The notes under the pieces are model-generated. The model had not been told where the DNA came from. It searched no databases and was given only the letters and a program-made list of their open reading frames with translations. Shown piece after piece: positions 7,656-16,581 of a stretch of 64,000 nucleotides of DNA. The stretch is from PHAA01 sp034927445 (lineage in GTDB: Bacteria > Bacillota > Syntrophomonadia > Syntrophomonadales > Syntrophomonadaceae): assembly GCA_034927445.1 (NCBI GenBank), contig JAYFPZ010000034.1:1-64000 (forward strand), read 5' to 3'. The translations under genes and the position numbers were made by a program. How positions within the stretch are numbered: position 1 is the stretch's first letter; each line of letters opens with the position of its first letter.

Positions 7656-8819
7656 ATGCGTGTAGCAGTATTCACCGACACTTATTTACCTCAGGTCAAC
7701 GGGGTAAGTAAAACTATGGGCCGAATGAGAGAATATACGAAGAAGACAGATATCGACAGCATATTTGTCACCCCCATTGCGCCCGGCAAGGACCCAGGCC
7801 TTCTTCCCCTGCCGGGCTTGAAGTTTTTTCTTTACCCGGAATTGTCTCTGGCTTTCCCCCGGTACTTTTACGTTAGGCGGATTATGGATAAATTCAAACC
7901 CCAGGTGATCCACCTGGCAACCCAGTTTACGGTGGGATTGATAGGTTTGAAATATGCTTGTGATCGCCGGATTCCCATAGGGGCTTCCTACACCACTAAC
8001 TTTCCGGAATATTTGAATTATTACCGGATTCCCGGTCTCAAGAATGCCGCCTGGAAATACCTGCGCTGGTTTCATTCTCATGCCCAAGTCAATTTCTGCC
8101 CCTCCCAGGCGACGGCGCAATTATTGCAGCAACAAAATATCCCCAATTTACACATGATGGGCCGCGGCATTGATGAAGACGGTTTTTCTCCTCTTTTGCG
8201 GAATAATGATTTAAGGAAATGCTGGAATATACCGGATGACCATGTGGTGCTGCTGTATGTGGGGCGCCTGGCACCGGAGAAGGAACTGGATATCCTGTTT
8301 CAAAGCATGTCTTACTTAGGTGATCGTCCCTTCCGGCTGCTGGTCGTTGGAGACGGTCCCCAGCGCCCGGAATTGGAAAAAATGGCGGGTGATAAGGTAA
8401 TATTTGCCGGCTATCGGTCCGGCCCGGAACTGCGGTCATTATATGCCTCGGCTGACATATTCGTTTTCCCTTCCAGTACTGAAACCTACGGCAATGTGAT
8501 TTTGGAAGCCATGGCCTCGGGGATCCCGGCCGTGGTCCCGCAGGCGGGTGGGGTTCAGGAAAATTTAATTGATGGATTTAACGGGCTGTATTTCAAGCCT
8601 CATGAACCGCAGGCAATGGCGGAAGCTATCGTCAAGCTGATTGATGATTGTGATTTGCGCCAACAAATGGGCCAAAATGCCCTGTCTCACGTTAAATCAA
8701 AATCATGGACCGCAGAATTTAATAAAGTTTTTAATATTTACCGTGAATTGATTGACAGGTCATCAATGAAAAGATTCCCTTTCTCCAAGGTTTCAAGGGC
8801 CGCCAAGAGTATGCCGTAG
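7656..8819 (+). CDS. GT4-family glycosyltransferase (mannosyl/glucosyl-diacylglycerol type)
   Basis: A 387-residue GT-B fold enzyme. The N-terminus begins MRVAVFTDTYLPQVNGVSKT, the acceptor-domain opening typical of GT4 lipid mannosyl- and glucosyltransferases (MgtA/PimB-like). The donor domain includes VVLLYVGRLAPEKELDIL, a GDGP motif and FVFPSSTETYGNVILEAMAS, which carries the EX7E nucleotide-sugar site. It probably transfers a sugar from a nucleotide donor to a lipid in the cytoplasmic membrane. It follows the phospholipase-like gene closely. The exact sugar and acceptor cannot be read from the sequence. Confidence 0.88.
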   Translation: MRVAVFTDTYLPQVNGVSKTMGRMREYTKKTDIDSIFVTPIAPGKDPGLLPLPGLKFFLYPELSLAFPRYFYVRRIMDKFKPQVIHLATQFTVGLIGLKYACDRRIPIGASYTTNFPEYLNYYRIPGLKNAAWKYLRWFHSHAQVNFCPSQATAQLLQQQNIPNLHMMGRGIDEDGFSPLLRNNDLRKCWNIPDDHVVLLYVGRLAPEKELDILFQSMSYLGDRPFRLLVVGDGPQRPELEKMAGDKVIFAGYRSGPELRSLYASADIFVFPSSTETYGNVILEAMASGIPAVVPQAGGVQENLIDGFNGLYFKPHEPQAMAEAIVKLIDDCDLRQQMGQNALSHVKSKSWTAEFNKVFNIYRELIDRSSMKRFPFSKVSRAAKSMP

Positions 8820-8968
8820 CTGTCTGTTTTTCCCCCTTGTCTCCCTTGCTATTAATTTTCTTATGTATTCCGGGTTTTATTTTTTAAAATCCACGCTGGC
8901 CCTGAAAGTTATAAAATAATTAATTCTATTTATTATTATGGAAGTATTTGCAAGGGAGAATCAGAAAC

Positions 8969-9664
8969 GTGCTCAAGTACCAAAAGCCATCGCGGGTGAT
9001 AATTGTTGTTGCCGTCGTGTTCGTGGCCATATTAGGCGTGGGGTTGGCGGTAAACCTCATGCCGGCTGGCGCCGGCGATTATAATTTTTATAACTTTAGC
9101 GTGAAGGGGTTTATGTCCGGGGATGATACCAACGAAACGGATACATCAGAAACCCTACTTAAACCCATTTCCCCGGAGTGGTTGCCTGAACAGAGTATCG
9201 GTGCCGATATGGCGTCCCTTGACTACGCTTCGGATGATATCGTAATTTTTCACGGCTATTTTGGGCTGTTTGTATATGATCTTGATTCCCTCAGGATTAT
9301 CCGCAGTTTGGACTTGAAGTCTCTGAATTGTCATTATACCCAAGGTGACAACTACTGCGAAGTTTCGGTCAGTACGGACGGAGACAGGGTGCAATTACAC
9401 CCTTTAAGCAGTGAAACGATGTACGTTTATACCGTTGCAGACAACACCCTGAAGGAAACGGCCTATCAGCCGATGGAGGAGCGGTTTGGCAGCCGCTTTG
9501 TCCCGATAGAAGAAGTGATGAGTTCTAATGAAATGGGGGCCTACAGTTTCAAGGCAGTCAAGTTCGATACGGGCGAATATGGATATCTCCACATTTACGA
9601 TTGGACCCTAGGGACGCTCTCTTATGTACGCGATGATATGATGTATAGGTTGTTGGGCGTATGA
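8969..9664 (+). CDS. Stand-alone C-terminal region of an M56/BlaR1-like protein
   Basis: A 231-residue protein with GTG 8969 preceded by AAGGGAG (8952-8958). A TTG at 8948 opens the same frame. The N-terminus (RIRNVLKYQKPSRVIIVVAV, then VFVAILGVGLAVN) is the last membrane segment and cytoplasmic motif seen near the end of BlaR1/MecR1-type M56 metallopeptidases in Clostridia. The rest (IVIFHGYFGLFVYDLDSLRI, then SLNCHYTQGDNYCEVSVSTD) matches the extracellular sensor part of such proteins. The HEXXH peptidase part is absent, and no M56 sequence lies upstream. It is either a 5'-truncated remnant still with a plausible ribosome site or a detached sensor domain. No BlaI-type repressor is adjacent. 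Confidence 0.6.
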   Translation: MLKYQKPSRVIIVVAVVFVAILGVGLAVNLMPAGAGDYNFYNFSVKGFMSGDDTNETDTSETLLKPISPEWLPEQSIGADMASLDYASDDIVIFHGYFGLFVYDLDSLRIIRSLDLKSLNCHYTQGDNYCEVSVSTDGDRVQLHPLSSETMYVYTVADNTLKETAYQPMEERFGSRFVPIEEVMSSNEMGAYSFKAVKFDTGEYGYLHIYDWTLGTLSYVRDDMMYRLLGV

Positions 9665-9795
9665 TATAAAAAAGTGGAAATTTTTATAGCTTACGCAATA
9701 AAATGATTGTCAACGTTCTTCCACCCGCCCTAAAAAAACATTACCAGCTTTACGAGCAATATAGCGGTTCCGAGATTCGTCATATTTAAAAGACC

Positions 9796-9836
9796 AAGGC
9801 AGGGAAATCCCTTAGGGTTCCCCGCCTTTGCCATCC
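9796..9836 (-). terminator. Probable terminator of the merR-family gene
   Basis: Imperfect stem AAGGCAGGGAA (9796-9806) / TTCCCCGCCTTT (9818-9829), with a CCCTTAGGG internal pairing. On the minus strand it is followed by GGTCTTTT. It lies 15-50 bases past the MerR stop. Confidence 0.5.
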
Positions 9837-9843
9837 CTTGAGA

Positions 9844-10641
9844 TTACTTTTTGATGGGAAAATAAATTTCGGTTACATATTCACTGGGCGGAACATTGTC
9901 CTCACAGCCTTTAACATACAACTCAAAGGGCGGTCCGGCAATGGTATAACCTTCTCGTTCAATCCATTCCATCAGCGCCGTATAGCAGGGGGTGAAATCG
10001 TCATAGGGGCCGATATGGGTGGCAAAACAGCACAGTCCCGGAGCCAGCGTCCGCACCTGCTCGCCGCTGTCGCCCAACACTTCCACCCCGACTTCAATAT
10101 CCGTGCATTCATGATTGAACTCCTCATCATGATAGATGGACAGGAACGGTCCGGCAGGTTTCAGCCGGTTCTTTTCCAAACCGGCGCATAATGCGCCAAA
10201 GGCTTCCGCAAAATCTTGAACACTCATTTCCCGTCTCAGGGAATAGATGGTTTTGGGCTGCGTTTCCACGGTTTTCACCAAATAATTCGCTTGCAATATA
10301 TTCTCACACCTTTCAATTTTCTCAAGATCCTGTTCCATTTGCAGCAGAATGTGCCGCTGATCCTCGATTTGCCGCAGAAACTCCTCTTTTTTGGCTTGCA
10401 GGAGTTCGGCCAGATGGCCGTTGTCCCTTGCGGCCAGAACGGCGGAAATCTCAGGCAAAGAAAACCGATACCGCTTCAACCTTGAAATCAGCAGCATGTC
10501 CCGAAGCTGAGAAACCTCGTAATAGCGATAGCCGGAGTCCCGGCTGACAAATCCGGGTTTGAGCAGTCCGATCTGATCGTAATAGCGGAGCGTCTTGGCA
10601 GACACCCGGCTGATTCTGGAGAATTCTCCGATTGTGAGCAT
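9844..10641 (-). CDS. MerR-family regulator with GyrI-like effector-binding domain
   Basis: A 265-residue protein. Residues 1-70 are the MerR winged helix (MLTIGEFSRISRVSAKTLRY, YDQIGLLKPG, SGYRYYEVSQL). A coiled-coil dimer helix follows at about 75-110 (LQAKKEEFLRQIEDQRHILL...). The C-terminal ~150 residues fit the GyrI/SOUL-like drug-binding domain seen in BltR/TipA-type multidrug sensors (FELYVKGCEDNVPPSEYVTE, IYFPI at the end). It probably activates a promoter with a 19-base spacer; one is found just upstream on its own strand, consistent with autoregulation. No efflux target is adjacent except the distant ABC genes. Confidence 0.88.
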   Translation of the reverse strand: MLTIGEFSRISRVSAKTLRYYDQIGLLKPGFVSRDSGYRYYEVSQLRDMLLISRLKRYRFSLPEISAVLAARDNGHLAELLQAKKEEFLRQIEDQRHILLQMEQDLEKIERCENILQANYLVKTVETQPKTIYSLRREMSVQDFAEAFGALCAGLEKNRLKPAGPFLSIYHDEEFNHECTDIEVGVEVLGDSGEQVRTLAPGLCCFATHIGPYDDFTPCYTALMEWIEREGYTIAGPPFELYVKGCEDNVPPSEYVTEIYFPIKK

Positions 10642-10681
10642 AGAATCACCGCCCGATGGTATTTGAACATGTTCTGATTGG

Positions 10682-10712
10682 AGTATACGGCTTCCAGTTA
10701 GGGCAAAGTCAA
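10682..10712 (-). promoter_or_regulatory. MerR-type promoter with 19-base spacer
   Basis: On the minus strand the -35 TTGACT (10712-10707) and -10 TATACT (10687-10682) are separated by 19 bases. This overlong spacer is the hallmark of MerR-activated promoters. The spacer holds CCCTAACTGGAAG, which is partly dyadic. The start codon of the MerR gene is about 40 bases further on, so this is very probably its autoregulated promoter. Confidence 0.75.
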
Positions 10713-10829
10713 GCGCTCTTTCACAATTTTTATAAAAATTATCGAACTGGACGAGGATATGGAGGGCATTCCAGCGTTTCGCCTGTTTAGAAGGCCGAAG
10801 GAAATTGAAAGGCTTAACGGGATTGCCGG

Positions 10830-10858
10830 TTGAGTCAATAACCTGGGGAAAATATAAT
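10830..10858 (+). promoter_or_regulatory. Sigma-70-type promoter for the two-component/ABC operon
   Basis: TTGAGT (10830-10835), 17-base spacer and TATAAT (10853-10858). The next gene on this strand starts at 11019, giving a leader of about 155 bases. The stretch from 10740 to 10830 holds nothing I recognise. Confidence 0.65.
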
Positions 10859-11018
10859 ATGGTTAGAATTGTACTACAAGGAGTATTAACGAATAGAGAG
10901 GGTAACGTACTGCTAAACGGGGATTAGGAGACTGTTGTCATGGAACAGATTTTATTAGAATATTATGTCGGCTTAACGGACGATATAGGAGCAGTAAAGT
11001 AAAGGATGGTGAAAATAA

Positions 11019-11705
11019 ATGAAACGGATATTTTTGGTTGAGGACGATAAGGCAATTGCTAAAAACCTTATGCTTTTGCTCCGCTCGGAGGGATTTACAG
11101 TCACCCACGCCCCTACGCGGGGTGACGCCCTTGCTGCGCTTGCCGGGAATAAATTTGACTTGGCGTTGATTGATATTTCTTTGCCTGACGGAAATGGCTT
11201 TTCGGTTTGCACGGAAATCAAAGGAACGCAGGATGTTCCCGTTATCTTTCTGACGGCTTCCGGCGATGAGGCGAGTGTTGTTACCGGGCTGAACATGGGC
11301 GCGGACGACTATATCACCAAGCCTTTTCGTCCGCGTGAATTGATTGCGCGAATTGGAACCGCCCTGCGAAAAAGCGGGCGTTCCGGATCGGATTTTAAAA
11401 TTCGCGGGCTTCATGTCGATCCGGCCAGCGGCGTTGTGAAAAAAAACGGCAACGAGGTTTTTCTTTCAGCCTTAGAATACCGCTTATTGCTGATGTTTAT
11501 CAGCAACCCTAAAAGTATTATCACGAGGGGCAGGCTGCTTGACGAATTGTGGGACGCGGCGGGCGAGTTTGTCAATGACAATACATTGACCGTGTACATC
11601 AAACGCTTGCGGGAGAAGATAGAGAACGACCCGGCCAGCCCGCAAATCATTCTGACCGTTCGCGGGACGGGATATAGATTGGGGGACGGGTATGCTTCGG
11701 AATAG
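11019..11705 (+). CDS. OmpR/PhoB-family response regulator
   Basis: A 228-residue protein. The receiver domain shows the acidic pair (FLVEDDKAI), phospho-acceptor Asp near residue 51 (LALIDISLPDG), Thr in FLTASGDE and Lys in DDYITKPFRP. The C-terminal winged helix has SALEYRLLLMFISNPKSIIT and VYIKRLREKIENDP and ends in a GTGYRLG signature. It overlaps the sensor kinase gene by 14 bases and is followed by an ABC exporter, the BceRS/BceAB-like arrangement that responds to cell-envelope antibiotics. The ligand is unknown. Confidence 0.93.
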   Translation: MKRIFLVEDDKAIAKNLMLLLRSEGFTVTHAPTRGDALAALAGNKFDLALIDISLPDGNGFSVCTEIKGTQDVPVIFLTASGDEASVVTGLNMGADDYITKPFRPRELIARIGTALRKSGRSGSDFKIRGLHVDPASGVVKKNGNEVFLSALEYRLLLMFISNPKSIITRGRLLDELWDAAGEFVNDNTLTVYIKRLREKIENDPASPQIILTVRGTGYRLGDGYASE

Positions 11706-12681
11706 AGCGTTTCGGCAGTTTGCCATTTTGCTCTCCTTCATGGCCGCCGCCGCTGTGACGCTGGGATTTGCAATCAATGCGGCGGCTGGAATCCTTGCCA
11801 TTGCTTCTGCCGCCGCCTTTGGCACAGCGTTTTTCGCCTTTACCAAAGCACGATATAAAGGTATTGCCCAGATTTCAGATCAAATCGACCTTGTGCTTCA
11901 TAACGCTGACCACCTGTATATTGGTGAATCGGACGAGGGCGAACTTTCCATTCTGCAAAGCGAGATAACAAAAATGACGTCGCGTATTCGGGAGCAAAAC
12001 GACGCGCTGAAAAAAGAAAAAGAACATCTTGCCGATTCGCTGGCCGACATAGCCCACCAACTCAGAACTCCGCTCACATCCGCGAACCTCATTCTGTCAT
12101 TGTTAGCGAATAACCCTGATGAAAACGAGCGGAAAGCATTTGTGCGGGAAACAGAGGAATTACTGGTGCGGATGGACTGGCTGATTACTTCCCTATTGAA
12201 ATTATCCCGCCTGGACGCGGGCATTGTGGTGTTCCAAAGCGAGCGGATCGATGTAAATGTTCTTGTATGTGCCGCGCTACGCCCGTTCCTGATTCCACTG
12301 GAGCTGCGAAACATCGATGTGCAGACAGACGTGCCGCAAGGGGTCCTGATTCAGGGCGATTCAGGTTGGCTTTCGGAAGCAATTCAAAACATCCTCAAAA
12401 ATTGCCTGGAAAGCGCAGGCGAGAACGGGAGGATTGAGATTGTCTGCAGGTCCAACCCACTGTTTACCGAGATTGCCATCCACGACAGCGGCGCGGGCTT
12501 TGCAAAAGAAGATTTACCCTGTCTGTTTGACAGGTTTTATCGTGGGAAAAATCCAAATGTTACAGGATATGGGATCGGATTGGCTCTCTGCAAGATGATT
12601 ATAACCCGGCAGGGCGGGACGATTACCGCCAAAAATCACCCGCAGGGCGGCGCGATATTTGCCATTCGTTTCCCCAAGTGA
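11692..12681 (+). CDS. Membrane sensor histidine kinase
   Basis: A 329-residue protein. Two hydrophobic segments at about residues 8-26 and 30-45 form a short intramembrane hairpin with no large external domain, as in intramembrane-sensing kinases of peptide-resistance systems. A HAMP-like linker and the H-box (LADIAHQLRTPLTS, His near residue 121) follow. Then come the N box (IQNILKNCLESAG), the G1 box (IHDSGAGF), the F box (LFDRFYRG) and the G2 box (GYGIGLALCKMI). It overlaps the response regulator gene and should phosphorylate its product. Signal probably comes through the downstream ABC permease. Confidence 0.92.
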   Translation: MLRNRAFRQFAILLSFMAAAAVTLGFAINAAAGILAIASAAAFGTAFFAFTKARYKGIAQISDQIDLVLHNADHLYIGESDEGELSILQSEITKMTSRIREQNDALKKEKEHLADSLADIAHQLRTPLTSANLILSLLANNPDENERKAFVRETEELLVRMDWLITSLLKLSRLDAGIVVFQSERIDVNVLVCAALRPFLIPLELRNIDVQTDVPQGVLIQGDSGWLSEAIQNILKNCLESAGENGRIEIVCRSNPLFTEIAIHDSGAGFAKEDLPCLFDRFYRGKNPNVTGYGIGLALCKMIITRQGGTITAKNHPQGGAIFAIRFPK

Positions 12682-12762
12682 CGAATCTCTCACCGGAAAG
12701 TCACAGAGATGTAAGTTGAAAGCTTTATTATATGGGTGACCATGAGAAAGGAGGCTCACATA

Positions 12763-13449
12763 ATGGAGTTTCTGAAAATTGAAAATTTATGCAAGGTCTA
12801 CGGCAAGGGTGATAACCAAGTCACTGCGCTAGACCATGTTTCGCTTACCATTGAAAAGGGAGATTTTACTGCAATCATCGGTTCCTCCGGTTCCGGTAAA
12901 TCTACATTGCTTCACATCATCGGCGGCGTGGACGTGCCGACAAGCGGAAAGGTGTATTTGGACGGGCAGGATGTATATGCCCAAAGCAATGAAAAACTCG
13001 CTATTTTCCGCAGGCGGCAGGTTGGACTGATCTATCAGTTTCACAACCTCATTCCTACTTTGAATGTGGAGGAAAACATTACTCTGCCCATCCTGATGGA
13101 TAAGCGTAAGATCAACAAGGAGCGCCTGAACGATCTGCTCTATCTGCTTGGCCTGCAAGACCGCAAAACGCATCTGCCTAATCAGCTTTCGGGCGGTCAG
13201 CAGCAGCGTGTTGCGATCGGACGCGCTTTGATGAACGCTCCGGCAGTCATGCTGGCCGATGAACCTACCGGCAGCCTGGACAGCCGTCACGGACAGGAAA
13301 TCATCAAACTGCTGAAAGAAAGCAATAAAAAATATGGGCAGACCTTGCTTCTCGTCACCCACGATGAAAATATCGCCTTGCAGGCAGACCGTATTATTAC
13401 CATCGCAGATGGAAAAGTGGTGAGGGATGAGAGGCAGGCGGCACGATAA
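12763..13449 (+). CDS. ABC transporter ATP-binding protein (LolD/MacB/BceA-type)
   Basis: A 228-residue protein. The start at ATG 12763 follows GAAAGGAGG at 12746-12753; upstream in-frame codons lie before that site. Walker A is GSSGSGKST, the Q-loop is near YQFHNLIP, the signature is LSGGQQQRVAIGRAL and Walker B is VMLADEPTGSLDS. This subfamily powers extracytoplasmic or mechanotransmitting exporters. It overlaps the permease start by one base (TAATG), so the two are translationally coupled. Confidence 0.93.
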   Translation: MEFLKIENLCKVYGKGDNQVTALDHVSLTIEKGDFTAIIGSSGSGKSTLLHIIGGVDVPTSGKVYLDGQDVYAQSNEKLAIFRRRQVGLIYQFHNLIPTLNVEENITLPILMDKRKINKERLNDLLYLLGLQDRKTHLPNQLSGGQQQRVAIGRALMNAPAVMLADEPTGSLDSRHGQEIIKLLKESNKKYGQTLLLVTHDENIALQADRIITIADGKVVRDERQAAR

Positions 13450-15986
13450 TGAGCATTTTTAATAAAGTCGCTCTGCAAGGACTGAAAAAGAACCGCACAC
13501 GAACACTTGTAACAATCGTCGGCGTTGTTCTGTCCGCCGCTCTGATTACGGCAGTCGTCACCTTTGCTGTTTCTCTGCAAACCTATATGGTAAACGGAGC
13601 AATCATGAAGTACGGCAACTGGCACGTCGCATTTCCTGATGTGGATTCCTCTTTTGTACAGGGACAGGCTAGTGATAGTAGAGTTGCAAATGTCGCATCC
13701 TTTGAAAATATCGGCTACGCAACGCTTGAAGATGGCGAAAATCCCGACAAACCATATTTATTTATTACAGGATTCAACCAGGAAACCTTCGCCACTCTGC
13801 CGGTTGATATTATTTCCGGCAGATTACCGGAGAACAACAGCGAAATTCTTATTCCGGCGCACGTAGCTGCAAACGGTGGTGTTAAAATCTCGGTTGGCGA
13901 TACCCTTACCCTTGCGGTCGGAACCCGTCAGGCTGGAAACGAAACGCTCAATCAACACGACCCGTATCGTTCCGAGGAAGAAACGCTGACACCCACTGTG
14001 GAGAAAACCTACACGGTCGTCGGTATCTGCCAAAGACCCGCCTTTGAGGAGCGTTCCGCTCCCGGATATACATTAATCACAACAGCAGACACAGTGGCTC
14101 CGGTGGATAGTTTCAGCGCATTTGTTATGCTGGAAAAGCCGAGCCAGATTCGCTCGTATGCAGGCGACGGGGCCGGGAACAACGCTTATGTCCTGAACGA
14201 TGATGTGCTGCGCTTTATGGGGCTTTCGGGAGATAAGACGTTTAATACACTGCTCTATTCGATTGGGGGAATTTTGGTAGCCCTGATTATGCTCGGCTCA
14301 GTGTTCCTGATTTACAATTCTTTCAACATCTCCCTAAACGAGCGCACACATCAGTTTGGCATTCTTATGTCGGTAGGCGCCACGGAAAAGCAGTTGCGCA
14401 ATTCTGTGCTGTTTGAGGGACTTTGCATCGGCGTGATCGGTATTCCCATCGGCATTTTGATCGGCATCCCCAGCATCAGGCTCGTACTTTCTCTTGTGGC
14501 AGAGAATTTCGCCAATGTTCTTTATGACAATGTATCGTTGACCTTGGAGGTGTCTGTTCCTGCTCTTGTTGCTGCGGCAGTCATCAGTATGATTACGATT
14601 CTGATTTCGGCCTATATTCCGGCAAAGAAAGCTGCCGGTACTCCCGTGATGGAATGTATCCGCCAGACTAACGAGGTAAAGGTTGAAGCCAAAGCCATAA
14701 GGACATCAAAATTCACGGAACGCATTTACGGTTTGGAGGGAACTCTTGCATTAAAAAACTTTAAGAGAAACAAGCGTCGTTATCGCAGTATTATCCTGTC
14801 GCTTACTTTGAGTGTCGTGCTGCTTGTATCAGCAAACGCCTTCGGCACATATTTGGATCAGGTGGCGGAGCAGTCAGCTGTTGAAATGGACGGAGACATC
14901 TTACTCTATACACGGGATATGACTGAAAGCGAACTGTTTCAGCTTTATGACAAACTGAAAACCGCTGACGGAGTTACCAAAAGCACCGACCAAGCAATTT
15001 CGACCTATATCTGCGATGTCAATACAGGCGATCTTGCCAGTGCTTTTTGGGACAGCTACCGGGAGTCCGCAGGTTTAGACGGGGCAAGTGGAACGGTGAA
15101 ACTGGCGATGGATGTTCAGTTTATTGAGGACGACATCTATCAGAACTTTATCAAAAGCCTCGGCCTGTCCACAGCAGAATATACCGGACAGAACGCAAAA
15201 ATGATCATCGTCGGGAAACAAGCCGGGGGTATGGATATGTTTACAAAACGCTCTATGGATTTTACGCTTAGCGTTAAATCCGGGGAACAGACGAAGACGA
15301 TCAGCACAACCTTTGTCGATACCTACCCGTTGGATCCACCACCTGCGGAACGGTCTGAGGTGAAGGGATACGTTTTTATGGCGGTTGCCCCTTACCAGAT
15401 GAAGCCGCAGTTTGACGCTCTGGCTGCGCCTACAAAGCTGGGCTTGACCTTCTGGTCAGAAAATCCCGCCCAGTCAGCGGCGAAAATGCAGACGATGATC
15501 GAGGGAGCAGGCATTACCTCCGGCTATACCTTATACAATGTCGATGCGATACTTGAGCAAAACCGTAATATATTATTCATCGTCAATCTGTTCACTGTTG
15601 TTTTTACCATTATGATTTCACTGATTGCGGTTGCCAATGTGTTCAATACGATTTCCACCAACATCAAACTGCGCAGGCGGGAGCTTGCCATGCTCCGCTC
15701 TGTGGGGATGTCTGACCGCGACTTCAATAAAATGATGCGTTTTGAGTGCGCTCTTTATGGATTCCGAACGATGCTTTGGGGACTACCCATCTCAGGGATT
15801 CTCTCCTGGCTGATTTATAAGGGAATGGTTATTGGCGGTGGTGACATTAATTTCACGTTCCCGTGGGGCAGTATCGGGATCAGCGTGTTGGGCGTGTTCT
15901 TTGTGGTGTTCATTACAATGCTGTATGCCATTAGCAAGATAAAAAGAGAAAATATTATTGACGCGCTTCGGGATGACATGACTTGA
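13449..15986 (+). CDS. FtsX-family ABC transporter permease (antimicrobial peptide export/sensing type)
   Basis: An 845-residue protein. One N-terminal membrane helix, then a large extracellular domain, then three-helix FtsX blocks at about residues 275-395 (FNTLLYSIGGILVALIMLGS...) and at the C-terminus (FIVNLFTVVFTIMISLIAV...). A further helix lies near residue 450. This is the two-block MacB/Vex/Bce-like permease plan. With the kinase and ATPase it forms a four-gene module that probably detects and removes a cell-envelope-active peptide. The charged loops show no recognisable specificity motif. Confidence 0.88.
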   Translation: MSIFNKVALQGLKKNRTRTLVTIVGVVLSAALITAVVTFAVSLQTYMVNGAIMKYGNWHVAFPDVDSSFVQGQASDSRVANVASFENIGYATLEDGENPDKPYLFITGFNQETFATLPVDIISGRLPENNSEILIPAHVAANGGVKISVGDTLTLAVGTRQAGNETLNQHDPYRSEEETLTPTVEKTYTVVGICQRPAFEERSAPGYTLITTADTVAPVDSFSAFVMLEKPSQIRSYAGDGAGNNAYVLNDDVLRFMGLSGDKTFNTLLYSIGGILVALIMLGSVFLIYNSFNISLNERTHQFGILMSVGATEKQLRNSVLFEGLCIGVIGIPIGILIGIPSIRLVLSLVAENFANVLYDNVSLTLEVSVPALVAAAVISMITILISAYIPAKKAAGTPVMECIRQTNEVKVEAKAIRTSKFTERIYGLEGTLALKNFKRNKRRYRSIILSLTLSVVLLVSANAFGTYLDQVAEQSAVEMDGDILLYTRDMTESELFQLYDKLKTADGVTKSTDQAISTYICDVNTGDLASAFWDSYRESAGLDGASGTVKLAMDVQFIEDDIYQNFIKSLGLSTAEYTGQNAKMIIVGKQAGGMDMFTKRSMDFTLSVKSGEQTKTISTTFVDTYPLDPPPAERSEVKGYVFMAVAPYQMKPQFDALAAPTKLGLTFWSENPAQSAAKMQTMIEGAGITSGYTLYNVDAILEQNRNILFIVNLFTVVFTIMISLIAVANVFNTISTNIKLRRRELAMLRSVGMSDRDFNKMMRFECALYGFRTMLWGLPISGILSWLIYKGMVIGGGDINFTFPWGSIGISVLGVFFVVFITMLYAISKIKRENIIDALRDDMT

Positions 15987-16165
15987 TGTAAAACCGATAT
16001 TGACTTGATATAAAATCAAAAAAACATCTGCGTGATTGGGTTCAAGTAATTCTCAATCGTCCCGAAAGGCGATTTAGACATTGAAAATACAGAATCCATC
16101 CTACAGAAGTAATGTAAATTACAAAGGAGTGTGGCTCTGCGGTAATAAAAAATAGAAAGACGGAA

Positions 16166-16197
16166 CCCGCCCAACAAAAAAACGTGCGTTTGGCGGG
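16166..16197. repeat. Inverted repeat downstream of the permease
   Basis: CCCGCCCAAC (16166-16175) pairs with GTTTGGCGGG (16188-16197) around an A-rich 12-base loop. It could act as a weak terminator, as ACTGTTTTC follows. The stretch from 15987 to 16380 holds no convincing gene. Confidence 0.4.
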
Positions 16198-16382
16198 ACT
16201 GTTTTCATGCTTGAAAGCCTTGCGTAGCAATGACTGTAAAAGCATCGGCGGAGCCTGGCAAATGTGTATAACAAAGGTGAAACCAGAAATCAAGAAAAAC
16301 ATCGTGTCCATAGTTGGTTCCCGAGTTTAAGGGAATTGATAGCCTCCCTTTAACCCTTGAACAGTTGCAAGAAATTCCAATT

Positions 16383-16580
16383 TAAAGGGGACAAGGTACC
16401 AGTCCGAGATCACTGAAAAGGCTCTTAAATGTGTCATTCTGAGTGTTAGCGAAGCATCTTGCAATCATATAAATGCCAACTATACGGTATTATTGATAAG
16501 ATCCTTTCGTCGCCTTCGGCTCCTCAGGATGACAAAACATGTACTTTTTCAGTGGTCTCGTACCTGTCCCCTTGTCCCCG
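16383..16580. repeat. Nested palindromic repeat element (REP/MITE-like)
   Basis: Outer arms GGGGACAAGG...GATCACTGAAAA (16386-16422) and its imperfect complement TTTTTCAGTGGTCTC...CCTTGTCCCC (16543-16580). Inner arms carry TGTCATTCTGAG...GCGAAGCATCTTGC and GATCCTTTCGTCG...CTCAGGATGACA. The inner unit resembles a palindromic repeat widespread in bacterial genomes. The motif CAAGGTACC near 5523 is a fragment of the same family. It has no coding capacity and is probably mobilised in trans. Confidence 0.75.
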
Positions 16581-16581
16581 T

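Noticed and set aside
10938..11001. Short frame MEQILLEYYVGLTDDIGAVK before the response regulator
   Set aside because: It lacks a proper ribosome site and is too short to support; it may be leader sequence or a remnant.
16042..16311. An 89-codon minus-strand frame after the ABC permease
   Set aside because: No ribosome site, composition unlike neighbours, and an inverted repeat lies inside it.
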